Notes: generated from the letters alone by a model not told the origin. A stretch of 14,919 nt of DNA from Rhodocyclaceae bacterium (GCA_025361105.1 JANYAW010000408.1:1-14919); one strand, 5' to 3'; counted from the stretch's first letter, positions 6,187 to 14,719 are shown. Numbers and translations: made by a program.

Positions 6187-6822
6187 TTATGCAAATCGCG
6201 TGGACCAAAAATTAGCGTCGGAGGCGGTGTGATTCATCCCCCAGTCGTTTAATGAAGCAAGCCATTTTCTGAGGTGTTGCGTTGATAACCAGCGTGCGTC
6301 ATTCGGCGACGGGGTGTACCCCGCATGTGCACCATTGAATTCACCGAAATGTTGCGCGGCAAGGAGGTGGCGCTCGACCGTCCACGTCTGGTGCAAATCA
6401 TCCCCAAGATCTTGCAGGCAAAGCCAAGCGGTAGTCGGTGAAGGCTCGGTGACGGCATAACATTTGGGTGGTAGCAATTCCCCGCGCAAATCATCAAGGA
6501 TGCCCGATTGATAGGCGAGCGCCTCGCGCTTCCAATAGTTCCAATCGGTTGGATCGTCGAGGTAGTTCTCGCCGTGACCGTTAAGCGTTAGCCAATGAAT
6601 TTGCTTAACAACCAGCGCCCACGACTTAAGTATGCCGCGAGACTGCGCAGTACCGGTGAGACGGTAGATGCCGGTGGTGATCGGATTGACACCATAAATT
6701 GGCAAACGCTGCCATGACCAATCGATCAATTCCGCCTGTGCATCAGCGAGTGCCTCGCGCACCCACGGCGCGAGCGTTGGCGGGGTGATGGGAAAATCGT
6801 GCGATGCGTTTGCTGAAGTCAT
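6187..6822 (-). CDS. N-terminal part of an APH-fold phosphotransferase, ended by a premature TAA
   Basis: This half carries the N-lobe and hinge of an APH-like small-molecule kinase: GIYRLTGTA resembles the nucleotide loop, ALVVKQIH contains the likely ATP-binding Lys, and WNYWKREALAYQSGIL, PPKCYAVTE and WLCLQDLGDD follow the family pattern. The frame ends at TAA (6189-6187) just after FWSTRFA, and the catalytic loop continues in frame in the next ORF, so this product alone should be inactive. The start at 6822 (MTSANASHDF) leaves 43 bases after the GFA-domain gene; the frame is open back to 6921, but that would overlap the gene before it and adds no family-like sequence. It is last in the hrcA-to-APH minus-strand run. 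The lesion could be a real nonsense mutation, a base error, or a read-through codon. Confidence 0.7.
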   Translation of the reverse strand: MTSANASHDFPITPPTLAPWVREALADAQAELIDWSWQRLPIYGVNPITTGIYRLTGTAQSRGILKSWALVVKQIHWLTLNGHGENYLDDPTDWNYWKREALAYQSGILDDLRGELLPPKCYAVTEPSPTTAWLCLQDLGDDLHQTWTVERHLLAAQHFGEFNGAHAGYTPSPNDARWLSTQHLRKWLASLNDWGMNHTASDANFWSTRFA

Positions 6823-6865
6823 GTTTGACGGCGTGTCACCAGCGTCAACTGATGTAGCGGATAGT

Positions 6866-7270
6866 CTATTTTGATGGCCGATCCGCCGAGTGATTGATGC
6901 CATCGCCGGTCGGCACATCACCCAGCAGGAAAGGATTCACGCCTTCCAAACAGGCCACGTTGTAACTAAATTGGTGCGGATTCGAGCGCCGCTGATGATG
7001 TGTATAGATGCCACAAATCGAACAAAAATAATGCTTCGCGGTGCGCGTGTTGAACTGATATAAACGCAGTGCATCCTGACCTTTGACGATTCTCAATCCG
7101 GCCAGCAGAACCCGCGCCACAATGGCGCCACGCCGTCGGCACATGGAGCAATTACACCGCCCGGGATCGACAATGCCGTCGGGCAAATCCAATTCGATTT
7201 CCACCGCACCACAATGACAAGTGGCACGGTGTTTAGGCAGTATGACGGTATCGCCGACTTTTTTAATCAT
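6866..7270 (-). CDS. GFA/CENP-V-domain zinc protein
   Basis: Member of the GFA family (named for a glutathione-dependent formaldehyde-activating enzyme, although most members have no proven reaction). The 134 residues contain the expected zinc-ligand pattern: CHCG (Cys18, Cys20), CNCSMC (Cys39, 41, 44) and FCSICG (Cys83, 86), with a further Cys107. The RCNCSMCRRRG and HYFCSICGIYTHH stretches are typical of the family. Its ATG overlaps the stop of the acetyltransferase gene by four bases (ATGA), which indicates translational coupling. The C-terminal tail (about 120-134) is not recognisable. A formaldehyde-detoxification role is possible but nothing nearby supports it. Confidence 0.85.
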   Translation of the reverse strand: MIKKVGDTVILPKHRATCHCGAVEIELDLPDGIVDPGRCNCSMCRRRGAIVARVLLAGLRIVKGQDALRLYQFNTRTAKHYFCSICGIYTHHQRRSNPHQFSYNVACLEGVNPFLLGDVPTGDGINHSADRPSK

Positions 7271-7785
7271 GGTTTCGCTTCGATTCGTGGCTGCTTTGGA
7301 TGCAACCGTGCCATTGCGTAGACATCGGCATAAACACCGTTACGCAGGGCATAGGCGACATGTGTGCCTTCGATGACGAAGCCGAATTTTTCATACAAAC
7401 GCCGTGCCGATTTGTTGTCCGTGAATACGGTGAGTTCGAGGCGTAGCAGGTTAAGCCAGTTATCGGCTTGATCGATTAGTGCGGCCATCAGCGCGGTGCC
7501 GACACCGAGATTGTGATACTGATCGTGGACAGCCATGCCGATGTGGGCGGCATGGATTCGACGGCGGCGAGTGCTCAGATCGAGACCGGCGTTTCCAACT
7601 AATTTGCCGTCGACCAGCGCTACCAGCAAATGAAACTCGGGAGACATTTTGCTCAGGCGTTCGCGCCAGATATCGATTGATGGATAGGGAGTTTGCAGTG
7701 TGCCGCTGGTGGCTTTGGGTTGCACAAAGATTTCTTGTATTGCGGCAAAGTCGCCAGGTTCGGCGTGGCGGATTTTTAGTTCCAT
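7267..7785 (-). CDS. aaaT: GNAT-family N-acetyltransferase, AaaT/YhhY-like
   Basis: Transfers an acetyl group from acetyl-CoA to an amine. The 172-residue protein resembles the AaaT (YhhY) amino-acid N-acetyltransferases, reported to act on phenylalanine and methionine: IRHAEPGDF at the start, TLQTPYPS at 29-36, then acetyl-CoA loop motif A in YHNLGVGTALM (90-100) and the strand-helix segment ELTVFTDNKSARRLYEKFGF (117-136), ending YALRNGVYADVYAMAR. Length is normal with a short basic tail. The ATG is preceded by GAAAGGT at good spacing. It follows hemH by 34 bases and overlaps the GFA-domain gene by four. The gene symbol rests on recalled similarity and is less sure than the fold. Confidence 0.85.
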   Translation of the reverse strand: MELKIRHAEPGDFAAIQEIFVQPKATSGTLQTPYPSIDIWRERLSKMSPEFHLLVALVDGKLVGNAGLDLSTRRRRIHAAHIGMAVHDQYHNLGVGTALMAALIDQADNWLNLLRLELTVFTDNKSARRLYEKFGFVIEGTHVAYALRNGVYADVYAMARLHPKQPRIEAKP

Positions 7786-7819
7786 GTGATGACCTTTCTG
7801 GCGTGTTGGACGCTTGAGC

Positions 7820-8905
7820 TTATGCGGACGCGCCGTGTTGCTTTGCTCTGCCTGCTGCTTCAGTATCGACTGTCGATGTGAGCGGCCAGCCGACCAAATG
7901 ACGCTTGGCGACAGCGGCGAGCGCGGCTACCCAATCAGCATTTTGATTGAGACAAGGGATGTAGCGAAATTCTTTGCCACCTGCCGCGAGATAGGCGGTT
8001 TTGCATTCGATGGCAATTTCTTCGAGTGTTTCCAAACAGTCAGAAGTGAATCCGGGACAAATCACATTGACGCTTTGCTGACCATTGCGTCCCATTTGTT
8101 CGAGCGTCGCTTGCGTATAGGGTTGCAACCATTTGGCACGACCAAAACGTGATTGAAAGGTGATCTTGTATTCACTTTCGGAAAGCTGCAATGCTTCGGC
8201 CAGCAATCGGCCAGTTTTCTGGCACTCACAAAAATAGGGATCGCCAAGTGTCAGAGAACGTTCCGGCAGTCCATGAAAACTCATCAGCAGCGTTTGTGGT
8301 TTCCCGTGTGTTGCCCAGTGTTCGCGAACGCTGGCCGCCAGCGCGTTGATATAAGCCGCATCGTCGTGGTAGTTGCGCACAAAACGCAGCTCGGGTGGAT
8401 TACGTGTGCGCTTGATCCAGTCGGCAACGGCATCCATCACGCTCGCCGTGGTGCTGGCAGCGAACTGAGGGTATAGCGGCAAGATCAGGATTCGATCTGC
8501 GCCGCTGGCTTTGAGTTTATCGAGCTGATCGGCAACGCTCGGCGAGCCGTAGCGCATCGCGAAATCAACTTTTACTGCGTTGCTTTCGCGTGCATCAAAA
8601 TGAGTTTGAAGCTGCGCCGCTTGCGCCCCGGTATTTACTCTCAGTGGCGAGCCAGCGGCAGTCCAAATCTGCGCATATTTGGCGGCGGATTTGGACGGGC
8701 GCGTGTTCAAAATGATACCGTTGAGAATCAACCACCACAGCGCACGCGGAATTTCAACTACGCGCGGATCCCATAAAAATTCTTTTAGGTAACGGCGAAC
8801 GGCAGATGCCGTCGGTGCATCAGGCGTACCGAGGTTGACGAGTAGAACAGCCGTGCGGGAACGGGTGCCGTGCGTGTGCGGCGGTTCATTTGTATAACGT
8901 GACAT
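7820..8905 (-). CDS. hemH: Ferrochelatase HemH
   Basis: Inserts Fe2+ into protoporphyrin IX, the last step of protoheme synthesis, at the cytoplasmic membrane face. The chosen start gives 361 residues. Family landmarks are VLLVNLGTPDAP near the N-terminus, FHGLPERS with the metal-site His211, FQSRFGRAKWLQPYT at 250-264 and CPGFTSDCLETLEEI with the active-site Glu (about 286-297). The frame is open to 8956, but the ATG at 8905 lies one base after the hrcA stop (TAACATG), which favours coupled translation, and the extra 17 residues are not family-like. The hrcA-hemH pairing upstream of the dnaK operon is a known betaproteobacterial arrangement. Confidence 0.96.
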   Translation of the reverse strand: MSRYTNEPPHTHGTRSRTAVLLVNLGTPDAPTASAVRRYLKEFLWDPRVVEIPRALWWLILNGIILNTRPSKSAAKYAQIWTAAGSPLRVNTGAQAAQLQTHFDARESNAVKVDFAMRYGSPSVADQLDKLKASGADRILILPLYPQFAASTTASVMDAVADWIKRTRNPPELRFVRNYHDDAAYINALAASVREHWATHGKPQTLLMSFHGLPERSLTLGDPYFCECQKTGRLLAEALQLSESEYKITFQSRFGRAKWLQPYTQATLEQMGRNGQQSVNVICPGFTSDCLETLEEIAIECKTAYLAAGGKEFRYIPCLNQNADWVAALAAVAKRHLVGWPLTSTVDTEAAGRAKQHGASA

Positions 8906-8906
8906 G

Positions 8907-9932
8907 TTAGGGCGCAGCAAGCGCAGATGAGAGCAAGCGTGCCGTGATATCGACAATCGGAATCACGCGCTCGTAGGCCATTCGGGTCGGGCCGATGACA
9001 CCGATAGTGCCGACCACTTGACCGTCGACATCGTAAGGTGCAGCGACCACGCTACATTCGTCGAGCGGAGCGATGCCGGACTCGCCGCCAATGAAAACTT
9101 GTACGCCTTCGGCGCGGCTGGAAAGTTCGAGCAATTGAGCGAGACCGGTTTTTTGTTCAAACAAATCGAATACGCGACGCAGGCGACCCATGTTGGAGGA
9201 GAAGTCCTCGACGCCGAGCAAATTACGTTCGCCACTGATGACATATTGCGTCGAGGTATCAGCGACGGCCTGATTGCCGGCGCGCATGGCGGTCGCCATC
9301 AGCTCGGTCATGTCCGAGCGCAGTTGATGCAGTTCCTCCATCACGCGGCTGCGAACTTGTTCAAAGTCCAAATCGAGGCAATGTTGATTCAGATAATTTG
9401 CCGCCTCAATCAATTCTGACGAAGAAAAATTACGATGCGTAAACAAGATGCGATTTTGTACATCGCCATCGGCGGTAACGATGATCAGCAATATGCGTTT
9501 GTCGGACAGATTCAAAAATTCTATCTGCCGTATCCGTGCCTGTTTGTGCCGTGGCACTACGACGATGCCAGCGAACTGGGTTAGCTGAGAGAGTAACTGC
9601 GAGGCCTGCGCGATGACGCGGGTCGGTTGATCGGGTTGGATTGCGTCGTGAATTTCCGACAATTCACTACGCGCTAAAGTCCGCACCGTGAGCAGCGTAT
9701 CGACAAATAGTCGATAACCCAAGGCAGTCGGCACGCGTCCGGCGGAAGTGTGCGGGCTGGCAATGAAACCCATGTCTTCAAGGTCGGACATGACATTGCG
9801 GATGGTCGCCGGAGAAAGTTCCAGCCCTGAATATTTGGAGAGCGTGCGCGAGCCTATCGGCTGCCCCTCGGCGATAAATCGCTCAACGAGGGTTTTCATC
9901 AAAGTTTGCGCGCGAGGGTCGAGTCCGGACAT
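8907..9932 (-). CDS. hrcA: Heat-inducible transcription repressor HrcA
   Basis: Represses chaperone genes by binding the CIRCE inverted repeat; its activity is assisted by GroEL. The 341-residue protein has the N-terminal winged helix (about 1-75) with the highly conserved run LELSPATIRNVMSDLEDMGF (38-57) and SPHTSAGRVPT (59-69), followed by the GAF-like and dimerisation regions, including FIGGES and VGTIGVIGPTRMAYERVIPIVD near the C-terminus. The ATG at 9932 fits the family start (MSGLDPRAQTLMKTLVER). No Shine-Dalgarno sequence is visible; a possible -10 (CATAAT) lies so close to the ATG that the leader would be very short. No CIRCE half-sites are seen upstream of hrcA, grpE or dnaK, so its target, probably groESL, lies outside the window. 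Confidence 0.97.
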   Translation of the reverse strand: MSGLDPRAQTLMKTLVERFIAEGQPIGSRTLSKYSGLELSPATIRNVMSDLEDMGFIASPHTSAGRVPTALGYRLFVDTLLTVRTLARSELSEIHDAIQPDQPTRVIAQASQLLSQLTQFAGIVVVPRHKQARIRQIEFLNLSDKRILLIIVTADGDVQNRILFTHRNFSSSELIEAANYLNQHCLDLDFEQVRSRVMEELHQLRSDMTELMATAMRAGNQAVADTSTQYVISGERNLLGVEDFSSNMGRLRRVFDLFEQKTGLAQLLELSSRAEGVQVFIGGESGIAPLDECSVVAAPYDVDGQVVGTIGVIGPTRMAYERVIPIVDITARLLSSALAAP

Positions 9933-10102
9933 GGGATGACATTATGCAATTTCGGACGCCGCTTGCGCGAGGTCATCGTCTGCGTGCAGAAAATGAATAG
10001 CCAAGCCAGCAACGCCCTTGGAGCATGGGCAAGGTCCCGTGAAGCTTTATGGCAAAATCCTCAGCCATGTCCGCGCCGTCACTCACTGCCGTCCAAACCA
10101 GC

Positions 10103-10981
10103 ATGAAGTCTGTGTTTACCTGTGTTGCCATTATCGGCAAATACCAAAGCCCGGAAGTCGCTGCGTCGGTGGTGAGTTTGGCGGGTTTCCTGAGTTCGCG
10201 CGGGCTTGCCGTATTGGTCGAAGCGGAAACCGCTGCGGCAGTAGAGACCGGTGATTTCGAGATCGCCAGCTATGAGCAAATCGGTGCGCGCGCTGACCTC
10301 GCAGTGGTTCTCGGTGGCGATGGCACGATGCTCAATTGTGCGCGCCGTTTGGCACCCTTTGGCGTGCCGTTGCTGGGAGTGAATCAGGGGCGGCTGGGCT
10401 TCATGACCGATATTGCGCGTGGCACGATGCTTGATGGTGTGGCGTCCGTGCTCGGTGGCGACTACACCAGCGAACGGCGGTTTTTGCTTAATGCCGAAGT
10501 CTGGCGCGACGGTGCGCAAGTATTTCAGGCGCTGGCGTTCAACGATGTGGTGGCCAACAAAGGCGACATCGGGCGGATGATCGAATTGGAAGTCAAAGTC
10601 GACGGCGAGTTGATACACGTGTTGCGCGCCGATGGTTTGATTGTGTGCACGCCAACTGGTTCGACGGCCTATGCGATGTCGGCCAATGGCCCGATTTTGC
10701 ACCCGTCGGTGGCCGGCATTGCAATTGTTCCGCTTTGCCCGCATGCGCTAACGCATCGCCCGATTACGATTAGCGATCAAAGTACGGTCGAGATTTCGCT
10801 CTTGCCACCGCACGAAGCGCCGATACATTTTGACGGCCAGCAACGCTTTGACGCGCGTGCTGGCGATACCGTTCGCGTGGCGCGTTCGGTGCATAGCATT
10901 ACCTTGTTGCATCCGCCCGGTTACAGCTATTTCGCCATGCTGCGCGAGAAGCTGAGCTGGAGCGCTTTTCCGCGTCAGTAA
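10103..10981 (+). CDS. nadK: NAD kinase
   Basis: Phosphorylates NAD to NADP using ATP or polyphosphate. From the Met at 10103 the protein is 292 residues, the usual betaproteobacterial size, and opens MKSVFTCVAIIGKYQSPE as the family does. Motifs are GGDG (71-74, VVLGGDGTML), GVNQGRLGFMTD, NDVV (147-150) and the NAD-binding TPTGSTAYAMSANGPI (from 183). The frame is open back to ATGs at 10067 and 10049, which would add up to 18 residues without family similarity; a possible -10-like GCAAAAT lies inside that extension. None of the starts has a clear ribosome site, so the start is uncertain. It is divergent from hrcA and followed by recN, a common neighbour. Confidence 0.95.
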   Translation: MKSVFTCVAIIGKYQSPEVAASVVSLAGFLSSRGLAVLVEAETAAAVETGDFEIASYEQIGARADLAVVLGGDGTMLNCARRLAPFGVPLLGVNQGRLGFMTDIARGTMLDGVASVLGGDYTSERRFLLNAEVWRDGAQVFQALAFNDVVANKGDIGRMIELEVKVDGELIHVLRADGLIVCTPTGSTAYAMSANGPILHPSVAGIAIVPLCPHALTHRPITISDQSTVEISLLPPHEAPIHFDGQQRFDARAGDTVRVARSVHSITLLHPPGYSYFAMLREKLSWSAFPRQ

Positions 10982-11034
10982 GTCAAGCCAAGGCAAGATT
11001 GAACGCCCTACATCCATCCCCTCTTGCAGAGCGC

Positions 11035-11082
11035 GCACGGGTTTGCACACCCGTGCCGTTCCGCAGGCGCAGCGCATGCGCC
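11035..11082. repeat. Two GC-rich stem-loops in the nadK-recN spacer
   Basis: GCACGGGT (11035-11042) pairs perfectly with ACCCGTGC (11049-11056) around a 6-base loop, and GGCGCA (11066-11071) pairs with TGCGCC (11077-11082) around a 5-base loop. A third weaker hairpin lies near GGGCTATTTTTAGCTC (11111-11126), a short stem with a T-run in the loop. Together they fill most of the 170-base gap. They could terminate nadK transcription in part or be a dispersed extragenic palindromic repeat; a genome comparison is needed to tell. No ORF of any credibility is present here. Confidence 0.55.
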
Positions 11083-11151
11083 GCGAAACCCCTGCTCCAC
11101 CCCCAGGGCGGGCTATTTTTAGCTCGCTACGCTCGGAAGTTATTACCTTAA

Positions 11152-12828
11152 ATGCTGCAACGTTTATTGATTCGCGATTTCGTCATCGTCGACCGGCTTG
11201 AGTTGGAATTTGACGCTGGTTTTGGTGCGCTCACCGGCGAGACTGGCGCGGGCAAATCCATTCTGGTTGATGCACTGGCACTGGCGCTGGGCGAGCGTGC
11301 TGATGCGAGCGTGGTGCGCGTCGGATGCGAACGTGCGGAGGTGTCGGCCGAGTTTGCTGTGGCCGCTGGTGGTGGCTTGGAATTGTGGTTACGCGACCAT
11401 GATTTCGACACGCACGAATGCCTGTTGCGACGTGTCGTCGATAGCAGCGGACGCTCACGTGCTTACATCAATGGTGCCTCGGCAACGCTGGGTCAGTTGC
11501 GCGAAATTGGTGATTTCCTTGCCGACATTCATGGCCAAAACGCACATCACTCTTTGTTGCGCACCGACGCGCAACGTGCGCTGATTGATACGCACGCCGG
11601 TGCGACGACATTGGTGAAAGATGTCAGCGCGGCCTACACGGCATGGCGTTTGGCGCGTGAAGCATTGGTCGCCGCCGAGCAAGATGTGGAGGCAAGTGCG
11701 CGCGAGCGCGAGTTGCTCGAATGGCAAGTCAATGAACTGACGGCGCTGGCCTTTGATACGGATGGATGGCAATCGCTCGATGCGGAACATCGTCGATTAG
11801 CCAACGCGGCGGCCTTGATTGATGGCGCGAATTCGGCGCTCGCGGCGCTTGACGAAGGGGATGCGGCCGCACTGCCCGCCTTGCAACATGCCAGCGCTGC
11901 TTTAAGTCACCTGACCGCATTTGATCCGGCATTGACTGATGCGGCGCAATTGTTTGATGAAGCATTGATACAGCTCGGCGAGTTGGTGCTGGTGATACGC
12001 CGTTACCAGGAACGATTGGAACTTGATCCTGCGCGCTTGACCGAACTCGATGCACGAATTGATGCGGTCACGCAGATGGCGCGCAAACATCGCGTCACGC
12101 CCGACGAATTGCCTGCCCTGCTGGCGCGATTGCGCACGCGTTTTGACGAGCTGACTTTGCGTGCCGACCCGGCGGCGCTCGCCGCGCGTGAGCGGGCAAC
12201 CCATGCTGCATATCACGAGGTGGCGAAAAAACTGTCCACCGTGCGGATCAAGGCAGCCAAGCTTTTGTCTGTCGCTGTCACCGCCGGAATGCAAGAGCTG
12301 GCGATGGTCGGCGGACGTTTCGAGATTGCGCTGAGCGCGTTGTCCGAAGGCGCCTCGTTCGGATTGGAGAGCGTGGAGTTTTTGGTCAGCGCAAACCTTG
12401 GGCAACCGTTGCGTCCATTGGCCAAAGTTGCCTCCGGCGGCGAGTTGTCACGCATCGGTCTGGCCTTGCAAGTCATTGCCAGCGCCGCCAATCCTGCGGG
12501 CACTTTGATTTTTGATGAAGTCGATGTCGGCATCGGTGGGCGTGTGGCCGAGATTGTCGGGCGCATGCTTAGACAGCTTGGAACGAGTCGGCAAGTTCTC
12601 TGCGTCACGCATTTGCCGCAAGTGGCCGCGCAGGCTGATTGGCAATGGTCGATTGCGAAAGATACCGTCGGCGAGGCGACGATATCGTCAGTAAATGTGC
12701 TCGATGAAAAGGCACGCATCGCAGAAATCGCGCGCATGTTGGGTGGCGAAAAAATCACTGAAACCACACGCAAACATGCAGCAGAGATGTTGGAAACCCG
12801 GTTGGCTATGCGGTTGGCTGTGCGATGA
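11152..12828 (+). CDS. recN: DNA repair protein RecN
   Basis: SMC-like ATPase acting early in recombinational repair of double-strand breaks. The 558-residue product has the split ABC ATPase plan: Walker A GETGAGKS at 29-36, the DIHGQNAHHSLL segment typical of RecN, a long Ala/Glu/Leu-rich coiled-coil middle (about 150-370), then the signature ASGGELSR (427-434), Walker B TLIFDEVDVGIGG (451-463) and the His switch CVTHLPQVAAQAD. Length is normal. The ATG at 11152 fits the family opening MLQRLLIRDFVIVD; the nearest purine-rich stretch (CGGAAG) is too far upstream to be a good ribosome site. Its stop codon overlaps the start of the biotin-carrier/carboxyltransferase gene (ATGA). No LexA box of the standard CTGT-N8-ACAG form is seen upstream. 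Confidence 0.97.
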   Translation: MLQRLLIRDFVIVDRLELEFDAGFGALTGETGAGKSILVDALALALGERADASVVRVGCERAEVSAEFAVAAGGGLELWLRDHDFDTHECLLRRVVDSSGRSRAYINGASATLGQLREIGDFLADIHGQNAHHSLLRTDAQRALIDTHAGATTLVKDVSAAYTAWRLAREALVAAEQDVEASARERELLEWQVNELTALAFDTDGWQSLDAEHRRLANAAALIDGANSALAALDEGDAAALPALQHASAALSHLTAFDPALTDAAQLFDEALIQLGELVLVIRRYQERLELDPARLTELDARIDAVTQMARKHRVTPDELPALLARLRTRFDELTLRADPAALAARERATHAAYHEVAKKLSTVRIKAAKLLSVAVTAGMQELAMVGGRFEIALSALSEGASFGLESVEFLVSANLGQPLRPLAKVASGGELSRIGLALQVIASAANPAGTLIFDEVDVGIGGRVAEIVGRMLRQLGTSRQVLCVTHLPQVAAQADWQWSIAKDTVGEATISSVNVLDEKARIAEIARMLGGEKITETTRKHAAEMLETRLAMRLAVR

Positions 12829-14695
12829 GCGATATTCGTGCACCGATGACGGGATCAGTGGCGCATGTGCTGGTCGAAGTTGGTCAAACTGTACGCAGCG
12901 GAGCCGTCTTGCTGATTATCGAAGCCATGAAAATGGAACACGAAATCCGCGCCGAGCAGGATGCAACAGTCGTGGCGGTGTTGGTGCAGCTTGGCGATTT
13001 GGCCGAGGCGGATGAGGTGCTGGTGAAGCTCTCGACGAACTCGTCAGTTGGTGCTGACGACTCGCCGCTGAGTGCCCCACAAACTGTAGGCACAGATAAA
13101 AATTCTTCCCCCTTCAAAGGGGACGCTAGGAGGGGGATGGAGGTTGGCGAGACCACTCGCACCGACCTGCAAGAAGTCATTGCACGAAATGCCCTAACCC
13201 AAGACGCGGCGCGACCAATCGCCGTCGCCAAGCGTCACTCCCTTGGCCTTCGCACCGCACGCGAAAACATTGCCGATTTATGTGATGCCGATAGCTTCAT
13301 CGAATACGGCGCACTAGCCATCGCCGCGCAAACACGACGACGCAGCTTGGATGACCTGATTCAAAACACCCCCGCCGACGGCATGGTGACCGGCATTGGC
13401 GACATCAATGGTGTGCGTTGCGTGGTGATGGCCTACGATGCGACGGTGTTGGCTGGTACGCAAGGTATGCGCAATCATCAGAAAACTGATCGCATGCTAG
13501 GAATTGCATTGGAACAAAAAATACCCGTAGTTTTGTTTGCCGAAGGTGGCGGCGGAAGACCAGGCGATGTCGACGCGAATGTGGTTGCAGGCTTGCATGT
13601 GGGCACCTTCGCCAGCTTCGCGCGCTTGAGTGGTCAGGTACCGGTCGTCGGTATCGTCGCGGGTCGATGCTTTGCTGGTAACGCCGCCTTGGTCGGCTGT
13701 TGCGATGTGATTATTGCCACGCGTGCCAGCAACATCGGCATGGGCGGTCCGGCGATGGTGGAGGGCGGCGGCCTCGGTGTTTTCAGCCCCGAACAAATCG
13801 GCCCGAGCGCCGTGCAATTTGGCAATGGCGTGATTGATGTGCTGGTCGATGACGAAGCGCAAGCGGTTGCATCAGCCAAAATTTATCTCGGATTTTTCCA
13901 GATCCAACGCGCGAATTCGTGTGCACGGTGGCGCGCGCCGGATGTGCTGCGTCTGCGCGATGTGTTGCCGGAAAATCGCGTGCGCAGTTACGACATGCGT
14001 GAAGTGCTCAAACTGATTGCCGATGACGACAAAGATTCGCTACTCGAATTGCGCGCCGGATTCGGCAACGGAATTTTCACCGCGTTGGCGCGCATTGAAG
14101 GCCGCGCCGTTGGCTTGATGGCGAGCAATCCAACGCATCTTGGCGGTGCAATAGATGCCGATGCCGCCGACAAAGCCGCGCGCTTTATGCAGCTTTGCAA
14201 TGCGCACGGTTTGCCTTTGGTGTCGCTGGTGGATACGCCAGGATTTATGGTCGGCCCGGAGATCGAACAACAAGCGCAAGTGCGTCACGTCAGCCGTATG
14301 TTTGTGCAGGCAGCACACCTGCGCGTACCGTTTTTTGCGTCGTGTTACGCAAAGCTTACGGCTTGGGCGCGATGGCGATGGCTGGTGGTGGCCTGCATGT
14401 GCCGCTGTGTACCGTGTCGTGGCCCAGCGGAGAATTCGGCGCAATGGGCCTGGAAGGCGCAGTGCGCTTGGGCTACTCCAAAGAGTTGGCGGCGGTCGGC
14501 GATGACCTTGAGCGAGAGGTTTTATTCAACAAATTGCTCGATCAAGAATACGAAAAAGGCAAAGCCATCAACATGGCGACCACCCTTGAGATTGATGCAG
14601 TGATTGATCCGGCAGAGACCAGAAATTGGCTGTCAAAATCACTCGCCTCGGCTTCGCTCAAGGCGCGCATAACTTGCCCGATTGACACCTGGTAA
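12825..14695 (+). CDS. Biotin-carrier / acyl-CoA carboxyltransferase fusion, interrupted by a -1 frameshift
   Basis: Residues 1-70 form a biotinyl domain (RAPMTGSV, then EAMKMEHE at 33-40 with biotin-accepting Lys36). A linker of about 40 residues follows, then a carboxyltransferase domain of the acetyl/propionyl-CoA carboxylase beta type: GMVTGIGDINGVRC, DATVLAGTQG, FAEGGGGRPGD, MGGPAMVEGGGLG and LVDTPGFMVGPEIE. The first frame is sound to about residue 504 (PFF), then turns into unrelated sequence ending at 14603. The correct continuation, VVLRKAYGLGAMAMAGGGLH through to CPIDTW, is in the -1 frame and stops at 14695. One extra T in the TTTTTT run at 14331-14336 would restore a 623-residue protein. 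The substrate acyl-CoA is not deducible. The biotin carboxylase partner is absent from the window. Start overlaps the recN stop by four bases. Confidence 0.85.
13105..13145. repeat. Palindromic GC-rich repeat element inside the linker of the carboxylase gene
   Basis: CCCCTT (13109-13114) and AAGGGG (13117-13122) form a near-continuous palindrome, followed by an AGGAGGGGGATGGAGG stretch. This layout resembles small dispersed repeats often seen between bacterial genes. Here it is read in frame (SSPFKGDARRGMEVG) exactly between the biotinyl and carboxyltransferase domains. Identification as a dispersed repeat rests on its look, not on copies seen elsewhere in this window. Confidence 0.5.
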
Positions 14696-14719
14696 CGGTG
14701 CGCTCAGGCGCTTGCATTT

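Noticed and set aside
10079..10744. 221-codon minus-strand ORF opposite nadK
   Set aside because: Shadow of nadK; His/Arg-rich composition, no start signal and no motif.
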